64,000 nucleotides of DNA, from NCBI RefSeq assembly GCF_026191675.1, contig NZ_JAKRRY010000006.1, positions 106,805 to 170,804 on the forward strand. Direction: 5' to 3'. Each line of letters opens with the position of its first letter. Within the stretch, counting starts at the first letter, position 1. The translations under genes and the position numbers were made by a program. This stretch comes from Vibrio qingdaonensis. GTDB taxonomy: Bacteria; Pseudomonadota; Gammaproteobacteria; Enterobacterales; Vibrionaceae. Below the pieces are notes generated by a model, which saw only the letters and a list, made by a program, of their open reading frames with translations, ran no database searches and had not been told where the DNA came from. Below, piece by piece: positions 35,211-44,900 of this stretch.

Positions 35211-36530
35211 ATGTCTAAGTACGAGAGTAAAGTGCCTACTAATCGTGTCTCACGGTTTGGTAAGCTTGCTTCTTTGGCCACTCGCGTGACTGGCGCCATG
35301 GTGACTGAAGGTGCTAAACAGCTTTCTCAAGGCAAAAGACCAAGCGCCAAAGATCTGTTGTTAACCCCCAGCAATGTAAAGCGCGTAGCGGATCAGCTCG
35401 CTCATTTACGAGGCGCTGCCATGAAAGTCGGACAGCTGATGTCCATGGATGCGGGGGATTTAATCAGCCCAGAACTTGCGGAAATATTGGCGCGGCTTCG
35501 TTCTGACGCGGCACCGATGCCTTCAAAGCAACTCGCAACAGTGTTAACTCAAGAGCTCGGCGTCAATTGGAAGCAGCACTTTATTGCCTTTAACTTCAAA
35601 CCCATTGCTAGCGCCTCCATTGGACAAGTGCACCAAGCCCATATTGAGGACGGAACAAAACTCGCCATCAAGGTGCAATACCCCGGTATTAAAAAAAGTA
35701 TCGACAGTGATGTCGATAATGTCGGTACCTTACTCAATGTCGTAGGGTTAATTCCTAAAGGGGTGGATTACCGAGGCCTGTTAGAAGAGGCTAAATTGCA
35801 ATTACACGCTGAGGCGGATTACCGACTTGAAGCTGCATTACTGAATCAATATCATCAGCACCTTGATGGAAATAACAACTTCATTTTACCTTCTGTCATC
35901 GCTGATCTCACCACTGACAACGTACTGGCAATGACCTTCGTCCATGGCGATCCTATTGAGTCTTTAACCAGTGCCAACCAACAAACGCGAGACCGAGTCG
36001 TTCAGCTGTTGCTAGACTTGTTGTTTAAAGAAATTTTCGATTTTAAATTGGTTCAAACTGACCCCAATTTTGCTAATTTTCTTTACGACTCCGCCCAACA
36101 AAAAGTCGTATTACTGGATTTTGGTGCGACCCGCCGTTATGACGAGAATATCAGCAATGGGTATCGACGCGCTTTCTCCGCCATTCTAGATGAGAACGAT
36201 GACGCCCTTGACCACGCTTTGGCTCAAATCGGCTTCTTTAACCAAGAGATTCTTGCGGATCAAAAAACCGCTATTTTTGATCTTGTCAGACTGGCTTGTG
36301 ATCCGTTGAAGCAACAAGGGCCCTATCACTTTGGTAGCAGCAATTTGCCGCAGCGTCTTAGCCAAGCTGGCACAATTTTGAGCATGGAAAAAGGCTATTG
36401 GCACACTCCGCCAGCAGATGCGTTATTCTTACACCGAAAAATAGGTGGGCTCTACCTGCTCGCGGCACGACTCAATGCAACGGTCGACGTCCATTCTCTG
36501 TTTGAACCCTATCGTGTCAATAGTGACTGA
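35211..36530 (+). CDS. ABC1/UbiB-type atypical kinase
   Basis: A 439-residue protein of the AarF/UbiB/COQ8 family. It keeps the KxGQ motif (KVGQ, residues 72-75), the Ala-rich loop ASASIGQVHQAHIEDG, the VAIK-type lysine (KLAIKVQYPG), the catalytic loop QTDPNFANFLYD and LLDFGATR. CGGAGA stands upstream of the ATG at 35211; an ATG at 35193 lacks a site. Unlike UbiB it has no C-terminal membrane segments and no ubiquinone genes adjoin it. The substrate is unknown. Confidence 0.85.
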   Translation: MSKYESKVPTNRVSRFGKLASLATRVTGAMVTEGAKQLSQGKRPSAKDLLLTPSNVKRVADQLAHLRGAAMKVGQLMSMDAGDLISPELAEILARLRSDAAPMPSKQLATVLTQELGVNWKQHFIAFNFKPIASASIGQVHQAHIEDGTKLAIKVQYPGIKKSIDSDVDNVGTLLNVVGLIPKGVDYRGLLEEAKLQLHAEADYRLEAALLNQYHQHLDGNNNFILPSVIADLTTDNVLAMTFVHGDPIESLTSANQQTRDRVVQLLLDLLFKEIFDFKLVQTDPNFANFLYDSAQQKVVLLDFGATRRYDENISNGYRRAFSAILDENDDALDHALAQIGFFNQEILADQKTAIFDLVRLACDPLKQQGPYHFGSSNLPQRLSQAGTILSMEKGYWHTPPADALFLHRKIGGLYLLAARLNATVDVHSLFEPYRVNSD

Positions 36531-36681
36531 ACATTTACTGAATGCGATGCGCATAAATATCTGTCACAAAAGGATAAACTGTTACAATCTAAGCCTACAA
36601 TTGATGGGTAGGTCAACGTAAGCTCAAGTTATAGCTAAGCTGGTCGATATTGTATTTACAGGCTATATAAGGGAGCGGTGA

Positions 36682-37149
36682 ATGGCATCACGTAGAGGAA
36701 AGCACACAAAGACAAATGATAGTGTAATACTCATCATCATTTTGTTGGTCTCTATTACGCTTGCATCTGTACTAGGGTTTGCCTTTTATAACAGCCATCA
36801 GAAACACATCTCCCCAACACAAGTCTATGGCAATTGGATTGAAATCGGCGCACCAAAACAAAGTACCGAAATCCTCACATTTGCCTCTCACGGCGTACAA
36901 CGAAATCATCGCCTTATCGCCACTCAATATGAGTTTGATGGTCGTATTGTGAAACTAAAAACCGGCAGTGGGACTTGGGTCTACGAGAAAGTCGGCACAC
37001 CGCGTTCACCTCAATTACGCCGTATTACTCCCGCTCTACCGCCACAACGATTCATATTACAAGGGTTCGAACATACCGTACCAATGGATGGTTATAGCCC
37101 AGGTCAGAACCGTCGCTCTGCATTAAGTGAGCACTTCACCACCAAATAA
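36682..37149 (+). CDS. DUF2850 membrane protein
   Basis: A 155-residue protein: a short basic N-terminus, one membrane segment (about 15-37) and a periplasmic domain with YGNWIEIGAPKQSTEILTFA and an FDGRIVKLKTGSGTW strand. This is the DUF2850 family, found almost only in vibrios and without known function. GGGAG stands upstream of the ATG. Confidence 0.78.
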   Translation: MASRRGKHTKTNDSVILIIILLVSITLASVLGFAFYNSHQKHISPTQVYGNWIEIGAPKQSTEILTFASHGVQRNHRLIATQYEFDGRIVKLKTGSGTWVYEKVGTPRSPQLRRITPALPPQRFILQGFEHTVPMDGYSPGQNRRSALSEHFTTK

Positions 37150-37235
37150 CCTCTCTACCGTTGAACATATTCAAGAAAATGCCGTTGGAAGGCGCAGTAT
37201 CTCTCAGCGGTATAACAACGTAATTGACGACCCAA

Positions 37236-37276
37236 TTGATATAAATCAATGTTCATAACACTTTCATTTTTATCCT
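37236..37276 (+). promoter_or_regulatory. FNR-type site with a class II promoter layout
   Basis: TTGAT-ATAA-ATCAA (37236-37249) is a perfect FNR consensus. A -10-like TATCCT lies at 37271-37276, placing the site centre about 40-41 bases before the expected transcript start. It precedes the unknown gene at 37397. Confidence 0.6.
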
Positions 37277-37328
37277 TTGTTTTTCTCCTAAACTTTAACT
37301 AAGCGCGTTAGCAAATAAAACACCACAC

Positions 37329-37368
37329 GGGACGCTTACCGCCGATAGCTAGCAATAGTAAGCATCCC
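37329..37368 (+). repeat. Leader hairpin in front of the 98-residue gene
   Basis: GGGACGCTTAC and GTAAGCATCCC pair with one C-A mismatch around an 18-base loop. The hairpin ends 28 bases before the ATG and has no T run. Confidence 0.5.
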
Positions 37369-37396
37369 TTAGATACACGCAACCAAGGAGAGGAAC

Positions 37397-37693
37397 ATGA
37401 TCAAGACACATCGTAATTTTTTACTCCCTGAATCAAACGGCTACCACGTCAATATTGATATCAACCCGATAGGGCATCTCGATATTGATATCATTGAATC
37501 AAAAGAACATCATGATTCAGAGTTTGAACAAGTGACGTTCAAGCATGCTGGCGCCGTGACCCATATTCAGGGCGTCGATCAACACAATAAGCAGCTCTGG
37601 AATCTTCCTTTACATTGCCAGGATGCCCGCGAGCTAAATGCATTAATTTTGCGTGCTAATGATGAATTTGAAACATTGATGCGCGATCTATAG
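37397..37693 (+). CDS. Hypothetical protein, 98 residues
   Basis: A soluble, acidic, His-rich protein with no membrane segment or signal peptide. The start has a strong AAGGAGAGG site. It begins MIKTHRNFLLPESNGYHVNI, then HLDIDIIESKEHHDSEFEQ, and ends in an amphipathic helix (ALILRANDEFETLMRDL). I do not recognise a family. The perfect FNR-type site about 150 bases upstream and the leader hairpin suggest expression at low oxygen; that is inference. Confidence 0.65.
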   Translation: MIKTHRNFLLPESNGYHVNIDINPIGHLDIDIIESKEHHDSEFEQVTFKHAGAVTHIQGVDQHNKQLWNLPLHCQDARELNALILRANDEFETLMRDL

Positions 37694-37889
37694 CCTGATG
37701 TCGGCAGCGGTACGTTGGACGTTTCGACTCATGTCGTTTATGAGCAGCATACCTTGAAACAGGTGTGCTGAGCATTGGCGACAATAAAGCTCAACCATGC
37801 CTCTCAATGTCACATTATGACATTACTCTGTTAGAAATCGCCCAACTATCCATTATGATGCTCGCTCTTCAATTCAGTAGACGGATAAT

Positions 37890-38633
37890 ATGGCACTTAT
37901 TTCAATCAAAGACACCAAAACTTCCGGCATGCTTTGCCTTGCAGCCTTCGCTACCGTCACCTTCGCCCTTACCCTACTCTTTTACCCCTTGTCTTTACGA
38001 GGTCACGTCGAAGCAATGACAGGCGAGGCGATGCAAACTCTCACCTATTCCGCAGGGCACCAAGGCTTTTTAATCACCTTGTGTGTGTTTTGCCTTACCA
38101 CAGCATGGGTCATTAAGAAATCCCCTATCAAACTGCACCTCCTTATTCAATTAGGTCTATTACTCGTGCTAAGTTTTGGTGCTAAGTCGCTGTTAAAAAA
38201 CGTAACAGAAAGCCCGCGACCCTATACTCACCTACTTGCTGAGCAGCATGTCATTGAAAATCCCAGAGACTTTTACACCCTAAAAGTAGCCGAAAAAGAT
38301 CAGGCGATAGAGCAAGTGTCCGAGCAAGTTAGTCATTGGAGAACCATGCACTGGATGGGGGAAACGGACTATTCATTCCCTTCTGGACACACCATTTTTG
38401 CAAGTATCTGCGTACTATTTTTTGGGGGTCTACTGCTAAGTAATGGCCGCTATTTACTGGCCGCTCTGACCATAATTTGGGCATCGAGCGTGGCTATGAG
38501 TCGACTCTGGCTTGGTATGCACCGCCCTATCGACTTATTTGGCTCTATGTTGTTTGGTTTACTGTTGTACGCCGTTATCCCGATGACTTACCCTTTGTTT
38601 GATAAATGGTTAAAAAGGCAAAAGACTGAGTAA
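37890..38633 (+). CDS. pgpB: PAP2-family phosphatidylglycerophosphatase B
   Basis: A 247-residue membrane phosphatase with about six membrane segments. The three PAP2 motifs are present: KSLLKNVTESPRP, SFPSGHT and SRLWLGMHRPIDL, giving the catalytic His pair and Asp. The loop FYTLKVAEKDQAIEQ matches E. coli PgpB closely. It dephosphorylates phosphatidylglycerol phosphate and undecaprenyl diphosphate on the periplasmic side. Confidence 0.9.
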   Translation: MALISIKDTKTSGMLCLAAFATVTFALTLLFYPLSLRGHVEAMTGEAMQTLTYSAGHQGFLITLCVFCLTTAWVIKKSPIKLHLLIQLGLLLVLSFGAKSLLKNVTESPRPYTHLLAEQHVIENPRDFYTLKVAEKDQAIEQVSEQVSHWRTMHWMGETDYSFPSGHTIFASICVLFFGGLLLSNGRYLLAALTIIWASSVAMSRLWLGMHRPIDLFGSMLFGLLLYAVIPMTYPLFDKWLKRQKTE

Positions 38634-38704
38634 ACGTGTAGAAATTACTAGAGCGTAGTCGTAATTTCCATTATTATCGAAATACACTATTCGGGAGAAC
38701 CTTT

Positions 38705-39049
38705 ATGCAGATCACTACCGCCGCGAAAGCGCTAAAAGAACTGGGTCACGTTACGCGTTTAGCGATCTATCGCCAAGTCGTTCGCGCGGGTCATCAAGGC
38801 ATTCCAGTAGGCGAAATCCAAGAGCGTCTTGATATCCCAGGCTCTACGTTATCCCATCATATTTCAAGTTTAACGTCAGCGAATTTACTGACTCAACGAC
38901 GCGAAGGGCGCACCCTTTATTGCGTTGCACAATATGAGCATTTACAAGGTGTTATCGGCTTCTTGCAAGACGAATGCTGCATTGAAGAAAGCGGTAATGA
39001 CGCTGAGATAAGCCGAACTCAAGACCAAGAAAATTTACCACTATCATAA
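38705..39049 (+). CDS. ArsR-family transcriptional regulator
   Basis: A 114-residue winged-helix protein. The HTH reads IPGSTLSHHISSLTSANLLT, followed by the wing QRREGRTLYCVAQ. Cysteines occur near 73 and at 90-91 (DECC). These are not the classic CVCxDL metal site; the ArsR group also includes thiol- and persulfide-sensing members. GGGAGA precedes the ATG. It is a single gene; the target is unknown. Confidence 0.85.
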   Translation: MQITTAAKALKELGHVTRLAIYRQVVRAGHQGIPVGEIQERLDIPGSTLSHHISSLTSANLLTQRREGRTLYCVAQYEHLQGVIGFLQDECCIEESGNDAEISRTQDQENLPLS

Positions 39050-39056
39050 AAACAGC

Positions 39057-39097
39057 GGGTTTTCTTAACTGGTCATATCAATGACTAAAGAAAACCC
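39057..39097 (+). terminator. Hairpin after the ArsR gene, possible terminator
   Basis: GGGTTTTCTT and AAGAAAACCC pair, with an inner GTCAT / ATGAC pairing. There is no T run after it, so the call is tentative. Confidence 0.4.
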
Positions 39098-39321
39098 ATT
39101 CTTCCTAAAGCCTTATAGATATACAAGACACACCAACCATACATCAGACAAATAACACCTTCCGTTATCTTCGAACAACCAATAGTAGCCTTAATCAAGC
39201 ATTCACACTGCCAATACTTCCCCCCATCACGAGCGTCAACATCTGCGTTAACATGCCGATAACGCCTTAGTACTGCACATAAAAGTCATCAAATGACAAA
39301 GCCCATCCCGAGGACCTCTAA

Positions 39322-40938
39322 GTGAATCTCAGCAACCTGTCTATTCGAACCAAACTGCAATGCATTGTTATCATTGCCGTGATTATCCTTTTATCTATTG
39401 GTGTGTTTAATCTCAACATACAAAAATCCAATAGCTACGAACAGCGCAAGAGCAGCATTCAGGCAAGTGTGGATATCGCGAAAACCCTTACCGATCACTA
39501 CATTGCGCTCAGCGCTGATATTGGTGACAAGGAAGCAAAAGCTCGAGCCATGGCGGCAGTTCGTCAACTGAGTTTTGACCACGATAAGTATTTCTGGATA
39601 GCAAGCTCCGATCAAAAGATCGTCATGCACCCAACCCAACCTCACTATGAGGGAATGAGTACCACAACGATCACCGATGCACGTGGTAAGCCTTTCATGC
39701 AGCAACTTATTGACTTAGCGACCACTCAAGGACAAGGCTTCGTGCAATATTACTGGAAGGAAGCCTCCGGCGAAGAATCTGAGAAAATCACCTATGTGAC
39801 ACATATCCCTCAATGGAACTGGATCATTGGTTCTGGTGTTCCTCTGTCTGATATCGATGACAGCTTCAAATCAGCGATGATCAAAGAACTGATTATTGAT
39901 GGCATCGCGGCAATGTTCCTGATTCTATTATGTGGTGCCATTGCGCGAAACATCGTTGTCCCCATCGAAGATCTCGTCACAAGTGTTCACCATGTTGCCG
40001 ATGGCGATCTTAGCCGAAACTTAACGACGCAACGCAAAGATGAAATTGGCCTATTAAGCCTCGAGCTCAATCGAATGATGCACACGTTACGTGACACTAT
40101 ATCGGTGGCGAAAGAATCTGCCAGTCATTCAGGTCAATTGTCAGCCTCTATTGCAGCCACCAGCGAGGAAACGGCAACGTGTATCCATTCGCAAACTGAG
40201 CAGCTTGAGCAGTTGGCGACGGCGATGAGTGAGATGTCATCCACCATTCAAGATATCGCCGAAAATGCAGAGCGCACCTCTACCACCACAGAGCAAAGCA
40301 AAGTGCTAGCGGGTGATGGTAGCCGAAGCATGGGATACACGCTGGACAACATTGCCACCATCTCAGACGACATTACCGATACTTATGAACTCATGACATC
40401 TTTGAAGCAAGGCGTCGCTGACATTAGCAACGTTGTTGGTGTAATTACCGAAGTCTCTGAACAAACCAACTTACTGGCGTTAAATGCAGCGATTGAAGCC
40501 GCTCGGGCTGGTGAGCAAGGTCGCGGCTTTGCCGTCGTTGCCGATGAGGTTAGAAATCTTGCTAGCCGAACGCAAGAATCCACCACGCAAGTACAAAGCA
40601 CTATCGACGATCTAAACAAACGTACAACCAGTGTCTTATCGGTCATGGCGACCAATCAAGAAAAGATCACCCACAGTGTTCAACTCGCCACAAAAACACA
40701 AGAGCAACTTGATGGTGCCGTTAGCAGCCTAAACCAAACTTATGACATGGTGACTCAAATTGCGGCGGCAGCAGAGCAGCAAGGGATCGTCGCGAATGAC
40801 GTGAATGAGAATGTCACTGTCGTGCACACTTCTATTAGTGAGATAAAACAAACGAGTCAACATTTAGCCCAGCAATCTCAAACGATGGCGCAAGCATCCG
40901 ACGAGTTATCACAAAAACTGGCTTACTTTAAATTTTAA
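39322..40938 (+). CDS. Methyl-accepting chemotaxis protein with single-cache sensor
   Basis: A 538-residue chemoreceptor: membrane segment (about 10-30), periplasmic sCache_2 domain (about 35-185, with YFWIASSDQKIVMHP and WNWIIGSGV), second membrane segment (about 190-212), HAMP (about 213-265), and a signalling domain with the hairpin tip EQTNLLALNAAIEAARAGEQ. It starts at GTG 39322, with GAGGA eight bases upstream and no better ATG. Cache domains of this type often bind short organic acids; the ligand here is unknown. It lacks a CheR-docking pentapeptide at the C-terminus (ends AYFKF). Confidence 0.92.
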   Translation: MNLSNLSIRTKLQCIVIIAVIILLSIGVFNLNIQKSNSYEQRKSSIQASVDIAKTLTDHYIALSADIGDKEAKARAMAAVRQLSFDHDKYFWIASSDQKIVMHPTQPHYEGMSTTTITDARGKPFMQQLIDLATTQGQGFVQYYWKEASGEESEKITYVTHIPQWNWIIGSGVPLSDIDDSFKSAMIKELIIDGIAAMFLILLCGAIARNIVVPIEDLVTSVHHVADGDLSRNLTTQRKDEIGLLSLELNRMMHTLRDTISVAKESASHSGQLSASIAATSEETATCIHSQTEQLEQLATAMSEMSSTIQDIAENAERTSTTTEQSKVLAGDGSRSMGYTLDNIATISDDITDTYELMTSLKQGVADISNVVGVITEVSEQTNLLALNAAIEAARAGEQGRGFAVVADEVRNLASRTQESTTQVQSTIDDLNKRTTSVLSVMATNQEKITHSVQLATKTQEQLDGAVSSLNQTYDMVTQIAAAAEQQGIVANDVNENVTVVHTSISEIKQTSQHLAQQSQTMAQASDELSQKLAYFKF

Positions 40939-40953
40939 TTAAAAATTATCGAG

Positions 40954-40990
40954 CGCTACATAGTAGTTAGCTGACTATGTAGCGTTGTTA
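40954..40990 (+). terminator. Rho-independent terminator after the chemoreceptor gene
   Basis: CGCTACATAGT / ACTATGTAGCG stem with a 9-base loop and a T-rich tail. Confidence 0.75.
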
Positions 40991-41045
40991 TTATCACCTT
41001 CTCACGACAGCCTTTTCTCCATCGCGCTTCGCTCTCATCAATAAT

Positions 41046-41918
41046 CTAAACACAGAAATGACAATTTTCTTGGTGTAACCCGTATTCACCGCGACGAATA
41101 GACAAGTGTTCCTCTCCCGCCGCTAACCCCATTTTATACCCTTGGTGCAAAGTCTTCTGGTTCATCGTTAATCGCTTCACCGCAAAGTCTTCTGGAGGTG
41201 TGATCACTCTGATCGTCGCATCTTTCGGGGGATGCCGAATAAATTCTAACGATTGGTTGTAGTTTTCAGCTCGTACCTTCATCGCTTGAGCAATACTTGG
41301 ATACTTCGCTAATAAGGCCTGAACCAACCACGCCGAACGACTGGCTTTCATTTCATAACTCAGTGGATGCGATAAGATCACGGTAATATCACGTGCACCG
41401 CGGCGGTAGGCTTCTCTTACGGGAATAGAATCCGCGACACCGCCATCAGTATAACAACCACCAGAAAAACAAGGTGGACGACGATAGGCAATCGGAAGCG
41501 CGGTTGTAGCTTCAATAATGTTGGATAATGAATGGGCTTCCACTCGGTAATAATCCGCAAGCCCGCTATCAATATTCGTTACAGCTGCAAACATGGGGAT
41601 ACTGGAGAAAAGCGCCTCGCAGTTTAGTGGGTAGCGTTGATTAGACTCATCCCATAACCACTTTACATCAACCAAATCTCCGCCTTTGGCAAAGCGCGCT
41701 GGATTAAAAAACCGCTTGTTCGTCGCCATTTTAGTGATGACCTCAAAGCTACGTTGAGGAGAGTTTGATAAATAACCAACTAAATTCGATGCCCCTGCAG
41801 AAACACCAATTGCAAAATCATAAGGCATAAAATCATGATTCATAAAGGTATCGAGCACACCACTTGCAAAAACACCTCGCATTGCCCCACCCTCTACAAT
41901 CAATGCACTGTTATTCAT
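41046..41918 (-). CDS. Patatin-like phospholipase
   Basis: A 290-residue patatin-domain hydrolase of the YjjU-like group. The oxyanion loop is EGGAMRGVFASGV, the nucleophile elbow is GVSAGAS (Ser) and the partner motif is DGGVADSIPV (Asp). GAGAGA stands upstream of the paired ATGs at 41921 and 41918; the open frame extends to 42017 without a ribosome site. There is no signal peptide, so it acts in the cytoplasm on lipids or acyl esters. The substrate is unknown. Confidence 0.87.
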   Translation of the reverse strand: MNNSALIVEGGAMRGVFASGVLDTFMNHDFMPYDFAIGVSAGASNLVGYLSNSPQRSFEVITKMATNKRFFNPARFAKGGDLVDVKWLWDESNQRYPLNCEALFSSIPMFAAVTNIDSGLADYYRVEAHSLSNIIEATTALPIAYRRPPCFSGGCYTDGGVADSIPVREAYRRGARDITVILSHPLSYEMKASRSAWLVQALLAKYPSIAQAMKVRAENYNQSLEFIRHPPKDATIRVITPPEDFAVKRLTMNQKTLHQGYKMGLAAGEEHLSIRRGEYGLHQENCHFCV

Positions 41919-42066
41919 CATTTCTCTCTCATCATCAATACTGGTGACAGAATAATGAAACATAAGCCTGAAATATAATGGGACTTGTAAATTACTTCGA
42001 TAGGAAAAAGCTATCAAAGTGATGTTTTATACGCTCCCTAAAATACAATTAGGGAGCAAACAGAGG

Positions 42067-42642
42067 CTATTTTTGATCGAAAACCAAAACAAACGTCACG
42101 GGAACTGACGTCGCTATCGAAGGCAAAGCAGCCACTTCTCGCAGTTTTTCAATCCCTTTCTCTAAACCAAAATCAGCCGCTTTGACAATGAGTGGATCAT
42201 TAGCCACCACGACAATTTTATCATCAGACATTTTCATCACGGTCAAATTAGCTGGGTAGGTCTTTTGTTTACCATGCAAATCAACGGTAACATCGAATGT
42301 CGCTGAATAAATACCACCAATATCCGCGCCATCTAATTCGCTCATATCGATGACCGTGGTAATCGTCGCCGTTTTAAATGATGCCACATCAAATAGCATA
42401 CTTTTCATTCGTTCGTTTCGAATTGCGATATTGGTTTCCACACTGCTTAAATCCAATATCACCGTCGCTTTCCCATCATCCGATATGGTGCCAGACATCG
42501 CCTCAAAATGATGAACTTCACTCGCAGCATTTTTTTTCGTTGAAACAAACTTTAATGACGATGCCTCATTATCTAGTATCCACCCTGCTGTCGCGGGAAA
42601 GGCCAACATTAAGGCCAATAAACCACTGATTCCAGCTCTCAT
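42067..42642 (-). CDS. YceI-family periplasmic protein
   Basis: A 191-residue protein with a signal peptide (about 1-19, ending FPATAG) and a YceI lipocalin-like barrel: WILDNEASSLKFVSTKK, LDLSSVETNIAIRNERMK and the TVDLHGKQKTYPA strand. YceI barrels bind isoprenoid-type lipids in the periplasm. It is divergent from the fec-like operon; co-regulation is possible but not shown. Confidence 0.87.
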   Translation of the reverse strand: MRAGISGLLALMLAFPATAGWILDNEASSLKFVSTKKNAASEVHHFEAMSGTISDDGKATVILDLSSVETNIAIRNERMKSMLFDVASFKTATITTVIDMSELDGADIGGIYSATFDVTVDLHGKQKTYPANLTVMKMSDDKIVVVANDPLIVKAADFGLEKGIEKLREVAALPSIATSVPVTFVLVFDQK

Positions 42643-42781
42643 ATCGCGCTCCTTTGATTTTTTGTACCTAATAGGTGTAGTTCACCGTTATCAGAACACC
42701 AAATCTAATACCTGAACCCGCTACCATTATCCGCTTATTTTTGTTTATCGCACTACGTTAATAGGGTTTGTTAACAAGCCA

Positions 42782-42808
42782 ATTAACCTTTATATAAATA
42801 AGGTTAAT
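42782..42808. repeat. 9-bp inverted repeat in the YceI / fecB intergenic region
   Basis: ATTAACCTT (42782-42790) and AAGGTTAAT (42800-42808) are perfect complements around nine AT bases. It lies 40 bases before the Fur-like site and may be an operator. Confidence 0.45.
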
Positions 42809-42848
42809 CTGTGCGCCTGTTATATTCACTTTAGTAATTATTAATAGT

Positions 42849-42867
42849 ATTGATAATAATTCGTAAT
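42849..42867 (+). promoter_or_regulatory. Fur-like box upstream of fecB
   Basis: ATTGATAATAATTCGTAAT matches the 19-bp Fur consensus at 13 of 18 defined positions. It lies about 130 bases before the chosen fecB start. Iron repression is inferred. Confidence 0.55.
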
Positions 42868-42999
42868 TACTTTAGTATCCGTTTTTCTTTTCAAAACCTC
42901 GACGGTGTCAAGTTGTTAGCAATAAAACAGTTAAAATCTAAAGCCTTTGAATCCACTCTTTGCAAACCTCATCTTGCTTCAAGACTTGGCCCCCTAACG

Positions 43000-43893
43000 A
43001 TGCTCCGTCGATTACTTGTCGTTGTTTTTATATTTGCCACACCATTACTATCAGCGGCGGAACAAGCTCGAACTATTAAAGATGAACATGGTGAACTCAC
43101 TGTTTTCGGTACGCCTCAGAGAATCGTCGTACTTGAATACTCGTTTATCGACGCTCTGGCTTCTGTCGGTGTCTCGCCTATTGGCGTTGCTGATGATAAA
43201 AACATTGAGCGTATTCTTCCTGAAGTCCGCGCCCTTATTTCACCATGGACGTCTGTGGGAATGCGACCGCAACCTAGCTTAGAAGCCATTTCTGAACTCA
43301 AACCGGACCTGATCATTGCTGATGCAGAACGACATGCCACGGTTTACAAGGATCTTAGCACCATCGCCCCAACGCTATTGCTTAAAAGCCGCGGTGAAAC
43401 CTATCAAGAAAACCTAGCTTCAGCGTTAAAAATTGGCATTGCGATCAATAAACAGAGTCAAATGGAACAGCGAATTTCGCAGCACAAAACCAACATGGCA
43501 TCGTACAAACAGACATTAGCAAGCGCGGAAACCATCCAATTTGCTGTTGTCACCGACAAAGGGATGTGGCTGCATGGCCCTAATTCCTATGCTGGTGGTG
43601 TCATTACAGCGCTTGGTCTGCAAGGACCAACGTTGCCAAACCATGATAAAGCCTACATTGAAGTCAGCTTCGAGCAGCTATTAAAAGTAAATCCAGACTG
43701 GTTACTGCTCGGTCCATATAAGCCGCATACTGTGTATGATGACTGGCAACAACAACCATTAAGCAAACTACTTAAGGTGTCACAAAAACAGCAAGCCGTG
43801 CGGGTCTCTCCGCAATTATGGTCACTAAATCGAGGCATGCTCGCGGCCGAAGGCATCGCCAAAAATCTGCAAACACTGTTAACCAAAAAGTAA
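43000..43893 (+). CDS. fecB: FecB-like ferric-chelate binding protein
   Basis: A 297-residue periplasmic binding protein. A signal peptide ([18 protein letters not shown]) is followed by [37 protein letters not shown] and [20 protein letters not shown], close to E. coli FecB (ferric dicitrate). It would pass a ferric chelate to FecCD. The ATG at 43000 lacks a clear ribosome site, but it alone gives a proper signal peptide; the open frame reaches back to 42850. The stop overlaps the fecC start by one base. Confidence 0.85.
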   Translation: MLRRLLVVVFIFATPLLSAAEQARTIKDEHGELTVFGTPQRIVVLEYSFIDALASVGVSPIGVADDKNIERILPEVRALISPWTSVGMRPQPSLEAISELKPDLIIADAERHATVYKDLSTIAPTLLLKSRGETYQENLASALKIGIAINKQSQMEQRISQHKTNMASYKQTLASAETIQFAVVTDKGMWLHGPNSYAGGVITALGLQGPTLPNHDKAYIEVSFEQLLKVNPDWLLLGPYKPHTVYDDWQQQPLSKLLKVSQKQQAVRVSPQLWSLNRGMLAAEGIAKNLQTLLTKK

Positions 43894-44900
43894 TGTTGAC
43901 GACATTAAAACCCCAAGGGCTTGCGCTTTGGTTTGCATTGAGCGCCGCCTTAGTTATCACATTCAATCTGTCGCTGATCGCTTGGTCTAGTTTCGACCTA
44001 TCGATGGCAACACTTTGGAATTTTTGGCTCCACTTCGATGAAACGAGTATGGAACAGCAAATCATCGCGACACTAAGAATGCCAAGAGCGTTGAGTGGTG
44101 CGGTCATTGGCGCTAACTTGGCGGTAGCAGGAGCACTCATGCAGGGCCTTACCCGTAACCCGTTAGCCTCGCCATCCGTACTTGCAATCAATGCTGGTGC
44201 GTCGCTGTGTATCGTCATTGGCAGTGTTGGCCTTATTACCCTGCCAATACCCACCATGCTCATGGGCGCGATAGGCAGTATGCTAAGTGGCCTTATCGTC
44301 ATCTACTTAGGTGGCTTCTTTGACCATCGACCTCACCCTTTAAAACTGGTTCTTGCGGGTATTGCCGTCAATGCTTTACTACTTGGCTTAACGCGCGCTT
44401 CTATCATATTGGCCGATGATATGGCCTATAGTATTCAATCTTGGTTGATAGGTTCAATCAGTAACCTAGACTGGGCCCTATTCACACAAATGATGCCCAT
44501 AAGCGTAGCGGCGCTTACCCTCTCATGGCTGTTAGCGCACCAACTCAATCTACTTTCTCTCGGGCATGATGTTGCCACCAATCTTGGTGTTAATACCAGC
44601 CTTGTACGTTTACTTGCTTGTCTCGCGATCGTCATTTTGACCAGTGTCAGCGTCGCAACAGCAGGCCCTATTGGCTTTGTTGGATTACTTGTTCCCCACA
44701 TTGCTAAAAAACTTGTTGGACAAAATTATCGGCTAATCATTCCTGCCAGCGCATGCCTTGGTGCACTACTGATGACACTAGCAGATATGCTCTCTAGAGC
44801 GATTGCTTTTCCTACTGAAACGCCCGTAGGAATTGTCACTGCGCTTATCGGCACGCCATTTTTCATTTTACTGTCTATTCGAGGTCGCTTGAACTCATGA
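43893..44900 (+). CDS. fecC: FecC-like ferric-chelate ABC permease
   Basis: A 335-residue FecCD-family permease with about nine membrane segments. Marks are RMPRALSGAVIGANLAVAGA, MQGLTRNPLASPSVLAINAG and GPIGFVGLLVPHIAKKLVG. It starts inside the fecB stop (TAATG) and overlaps fecD by four bases. With FecD it forms a heterodimeric channel, unlike hut, which has one permease. Confidence 0.88.
   Translation: MLTTLKPQGLALWFALSAALVITFNLSLIAWSSFDLSMATLWNFWLHFDETSMEQQIIATLRMPRALSGAVIGANLAVAGALMQGLTRNPLASPSVLAINAGASLCIVIGSVGLITLPIPTMLMGAIGSMLSGLIVIYLGGFFDHRPHPLKLVLAGIAVNALLLGLTRASIILADDMAYSIQSWLIGSISNLDWALFTQMMPISVAALTLSWLLAHQLNLLSLGHDVATNLGVNTSLVRLLACLAIVILTSVSVATAGPIGFVGLLVPHIAKKLVGQNYRLIIPASACLGALLMTLADMLSRAIAFPTETPVGIVTALIGTPFFILLSIRGRLNS

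Noticed and set aside
37329..37368. c-di-GMP riboswitch suggested by GGGACGC in the leader
   Set aside because: The rest of the aptamer (conserved GCAAAGCC-type segment and tetraloop-receptor) is absent; it is a simple hairpin.
37765..38019. 84-codon frame ahead of pgpB
   Set aside because: It overlaps pgpB out of frame and resembles no protein; pgpB is clear from its motifs.
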